In this document: positions 62,213 through 64,000 of the stretch, one piece after another
Layout of the letters: each line of letters starts with the position of its first letter
Position numbering within the stretch: the stretch's first letter is position 1
Origin: CAZFER01 sp964517495
Lineage (GTDB): Bacteria; Hinthialibacterota; Hinthialibacteria; Hinthialibacterales; Hinthialibacteraceae
Assembly (NCBI GenBank): GCA_964517495.1
Contig: CAZFER010000001.1
Location: 124,001 to 188,000, forward strand
Direction of reading: 5' to 3'
Length of the DNA stretch: 64,000 nt
Translations under genes and position numbers: made by a program
The notes under the pieces: model-generated
Database searches by the model: none
Told to the model about the DNA's origin: nothing
The model's input: only the letters and a program-made list of their open reading frames with translations

Positions 62213-64000
62213 TTATTGATCCACATATATATTTTTATCAAATTCCGGTTTTTCTTTAAGTTCTGCTTTAAGTTCCTCAATCTTTTGCTGTATGGGGGTG
62301 ACATCACGGCCAAGAGTTTCATATGCCGTTGCCAAATACTGCCAGGCATCAAGCGATTTGGGGTGATTTTGCACGGTCCGCTCTGCCCATTCAGCAGCGG
62401 CTAGATTTTCGCCACGCAAACTCAAAACGTATACTTTGTTAAGCATGGATAAGAGATGGGTATCATCAAGCGCCAGGGCTTGATCGATAACCTGCTCTGC
62501 TTCGGTATAACGTTCGGTAAATAAATAAGCGATTTGCAAGGTGTTGAGGATTTGCAGGTCCTCAGGATTTTCCTGTGCCTGGCGTTCCGCCGTGGCGACC
62601 GCCAGTGGAATATCAATACCGTTGGTGAGCATAAACCGCACAACAAAATCGATATTATCAGGCCGTCTCAAATGGGACAACATCATTCGAGGCGATATTT
62701 CCTCTCGATTTTTAAAAATCGTTATTGCCTCTTTCATCCTGTCGTCCATAATTAACGCTTGTATCCAATGCAAAAGGGGGCGAACTTTTTGCGGACTGGC
62801 TTCCGCTTCTTTTTTCCAAAATAGAATTGGATTGGAAAATTCATAATTGCGGTTCAGAGTAAGCAAGGGGAAGCAAATAAAGATATAAACGATCAAAAAA
62901 TGACAGAATTTATTCACAAAACGGGGGCGATGTGACAATCCATATATAACCAACAATTCAAAAATGAGGGCAAATCCCACAGAAGACAAATATACCCGCC
63001 GTTCCGCCACAATGTCATACAATGGTATGATCGAAGAGGTTGGGGACAAAGTGAGTAGAAACCATAAAATACCAAATGTTATCAAGGGTTGCTTTCGAAA
63101 ATATACAAGCGCTAAAACAATGATGGCAGCCAAAATCAAAGCGGAAACGATAAACGACACGGAGGTAATACTTTCAACCACGGGGAAATAGGGATCATAA
63201 CGAAGATCAATGGGAACAAGCATACGGGGAAGATAATAGGTGGCGATTACGGTAATTTGAGTGAGTAAATTTTCATCCCACGAACGAACCTGTGTATCTT
63301 CGATTCCGATTACATCTCCAAATTGTTGAACACGTAATAACGCATAAATTCCGAACAGAAGAACAAGGGGAATCAATAACCATCCCAACCGGATCGTTAA
63401 TTTGCGGAATTCTACACTTCGCCATTGTAACAAAATAACGATCAATACCATCACCGGCATGGTAATAATGATTTCCTTGGCCCCTAATCCAAAGGCTACT
63501 GTTAATGCGGAAATAAGAATCACACCTGAGTAGCGAAAAGCATTCTTGCCTGAAAAAGATAAATTCCCTTCGTTTTTTTCCAATAATTTAAGGCAGAGCC
63601 ATCCTCCAACCAGATAGATGAAGGTTGCCATGATGTTGGCACGGGAAATCAAATGGGTTACTGGCTGTGTGTTGATAGGGTGGAGACCGAAATAAGCCGC
63701 AGACAAAAAACCAGCCGAAAAATATGATATTGATTTATGTTTGCCTGGATTAAACATTTTAAATAATTGAGCGGCAAACACCCAAACCATCAACGTGGTT
63801 AAAATATGCATCAGGATACTGGTAATATGCATCCCCATGGGACTGCCATTAAACATCGCCCAATCCAGCGCAAACGAAATTTGCACCCATCCCCGCAGAT
63901 AATAAAAATTACTGGCCAACCAGGGGATATCTTCCAAAGTTTGAACACGAGGATTATCAAAGATGAATTTTTGATCATCCAGATAAAAGGATCCCCATAG
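62213..64000 (-). CDS. TMTC/PMT-like membrane glycosyltransferase with TPR tail (5' end cut by window edge)
   Basis: The frame is open to the right edge, so at least 595 residues are seen and the start lies outside. The first visible residues FYLDDQKFIFDNPRVQ and LRGWVQISFALDWAMFNG match the luminal loop of TMTC/DUF1736-like O-mannosyltransferases (WDD...NP...; RPL..LSFALDY). About ten membrane segments follow, then the C-terminal region (about 440-590 of the visible part) with TPR units (ERQAQENPEDLQILNTLQIA; EAEQVIDQALALDDTH). Such proteins transfer lipid-linked sugars to proteins or lipids in the membrane. The downstream end borders the zinc-ribbon remnant convergently (42-base gap). Confidence 0.8.
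   Translation of the reverse strand, partial: LWGSFYLDDQKFIFDNPRVQTLEDIPWLASNFYYLRGWVQISFALDWAMFNGSPMGMHITSILMHILTTLMVWVFAAQLFKMFNPGKHKSISYFSAGFLSAAYFGLHPINTQPVTHLISRANIMATFIYLVGGWLCLKLLEKNEGNLSFSGKNAFRYSGVILISALTVAFGLGAKEIIITMPVMVLIVILLQWRSVEFRKLTIRLGWLLIPLVLLFGIYALLRVQQFGDVIGIEDTQVRSWDENLLTQITVIATYYLPRMLVPIDLRYDPYFPVVESITSVSFIVSALILAAIIVLALVYFRKQPLITFGILWFLLTLSPTSSIIPLYDIVAERRVYLSSVGFALIFELLVIYGLSHRPRFVNKFCHFLIVYIFICFPLLTLNRNYEFSNPILFWKKEAEASPQKVRPLLHWIQALIMDDRMKEAITIFKNREEISPRMMLSHLRRPDNIDFVVRFMLTNGIDIPLAVATAERQAQENPEDLQILNTLQIAYLFTERYTEAEQVIDQALALDDTHLLSMLNKVYVLSLRGENLAAAEWAERTVQNHPKSLDAWQYLATAYETLGRDVTPIQQKIEELKAELKEKPEFDKNIYVDQ

Noticed and set aside
1..64000. tRNA or rRNA genes
   Set aside because: I saw no cloverleaf with a T-loop GTTCRANYC pattern in the right spacing, and no rRNA-like blocks.

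Overview
The window is a stretch of bacterial chromosome, moderately AT-rich by eye (not calculated), carrying about 43 protein genes and gene remnants on both strands. I saw no tRNA, rRNA or CRISPR array. The cell envelope is Gram-negative in type: there are two outer-membrane efflux proteins, a tripartite RND pump, a Tat exporter and many exported proteins. The mix (two solitary pseudopilins with the same tail motif, twin-arginine oxidoreductase-type proteins, a broken small membrane protein, abundant short palindromic intergenic repeats) recalls uncultured or little-studied phyla around Planctomycetes, Hydrogenedentes and Sumerlaeota. That placement is inference with low confidence; no rRNA or marker set is present to settle it.

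Layout. (1) 55-11563, plus strand: a copper/silver export island with two TolC-like outer-membrane factors, a CusB-like adaptor, a CusA-like RND pump and a CopA-like P-type ATPase. Heavy-metal-binding (HMBD) modules recur in adaptor and ATPase, and the RND pump keeps the three-methionine metal site. (2) 11756-20510, minus strand: ribonuclease HI, a large exported metzincin protease, a fatty acid desaturase, then a tight run of an exported FAH-family protein, a Tat-exported phosphoesterase, hemB and an orphan DNA methyltransferase. (3) 20699-30674: an exported DNRLRE protein, a pseudopilin, a CheY-like regulator convergent with a very large propeller hybrid histidine kinase, a decayed transposase, a Tat-exported Gfo/Idh/MocA protein and a gene broken by an in-frame stop. 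(4) 30803-39725, plus strand: a small PII-like protein with two overlapping cation/proton antiporters, a Tat-exported protein of unknown role, a family 9 glycoside hydrolase, a second pseudopilin and an alpha/alpha-toroid protein. Most of the palindromic repeats lie here. (5) 39720-47158, minus strand: TPR protein, FapA-like protein and coiled-coil protein, then phosphofructokinase and cysteine synthase. (6) 47674-55620, plus strand: rluD-pyrR-pyrB-pyrC, then tatA-tatC, a nucleotide-sugar dehydratase and folC. (7) 55604-64000: an unknown protein, a ClC channel with CBS domains, a MATE exporter, an unknown membrane protein, a frameshifted zinc-ribbon gene and a glycosyltransferase-like membrane protein that runs off the right edge.

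Working together: the copper island exports Cu(I)/Ag(I) across both membranes. pyrR-pyrB-pyrC covers regulation and two early steps of pyrimidine synthesis. The Tat genes could export the three twin-arginine proteins in this same window. The best candidates for something undescribed are the PII-like/two-antiporter operon, the FapA/TPR/coiled-coil trio and the exported FAH protein in the hemB run. None is clearly a new defence or mobile system.
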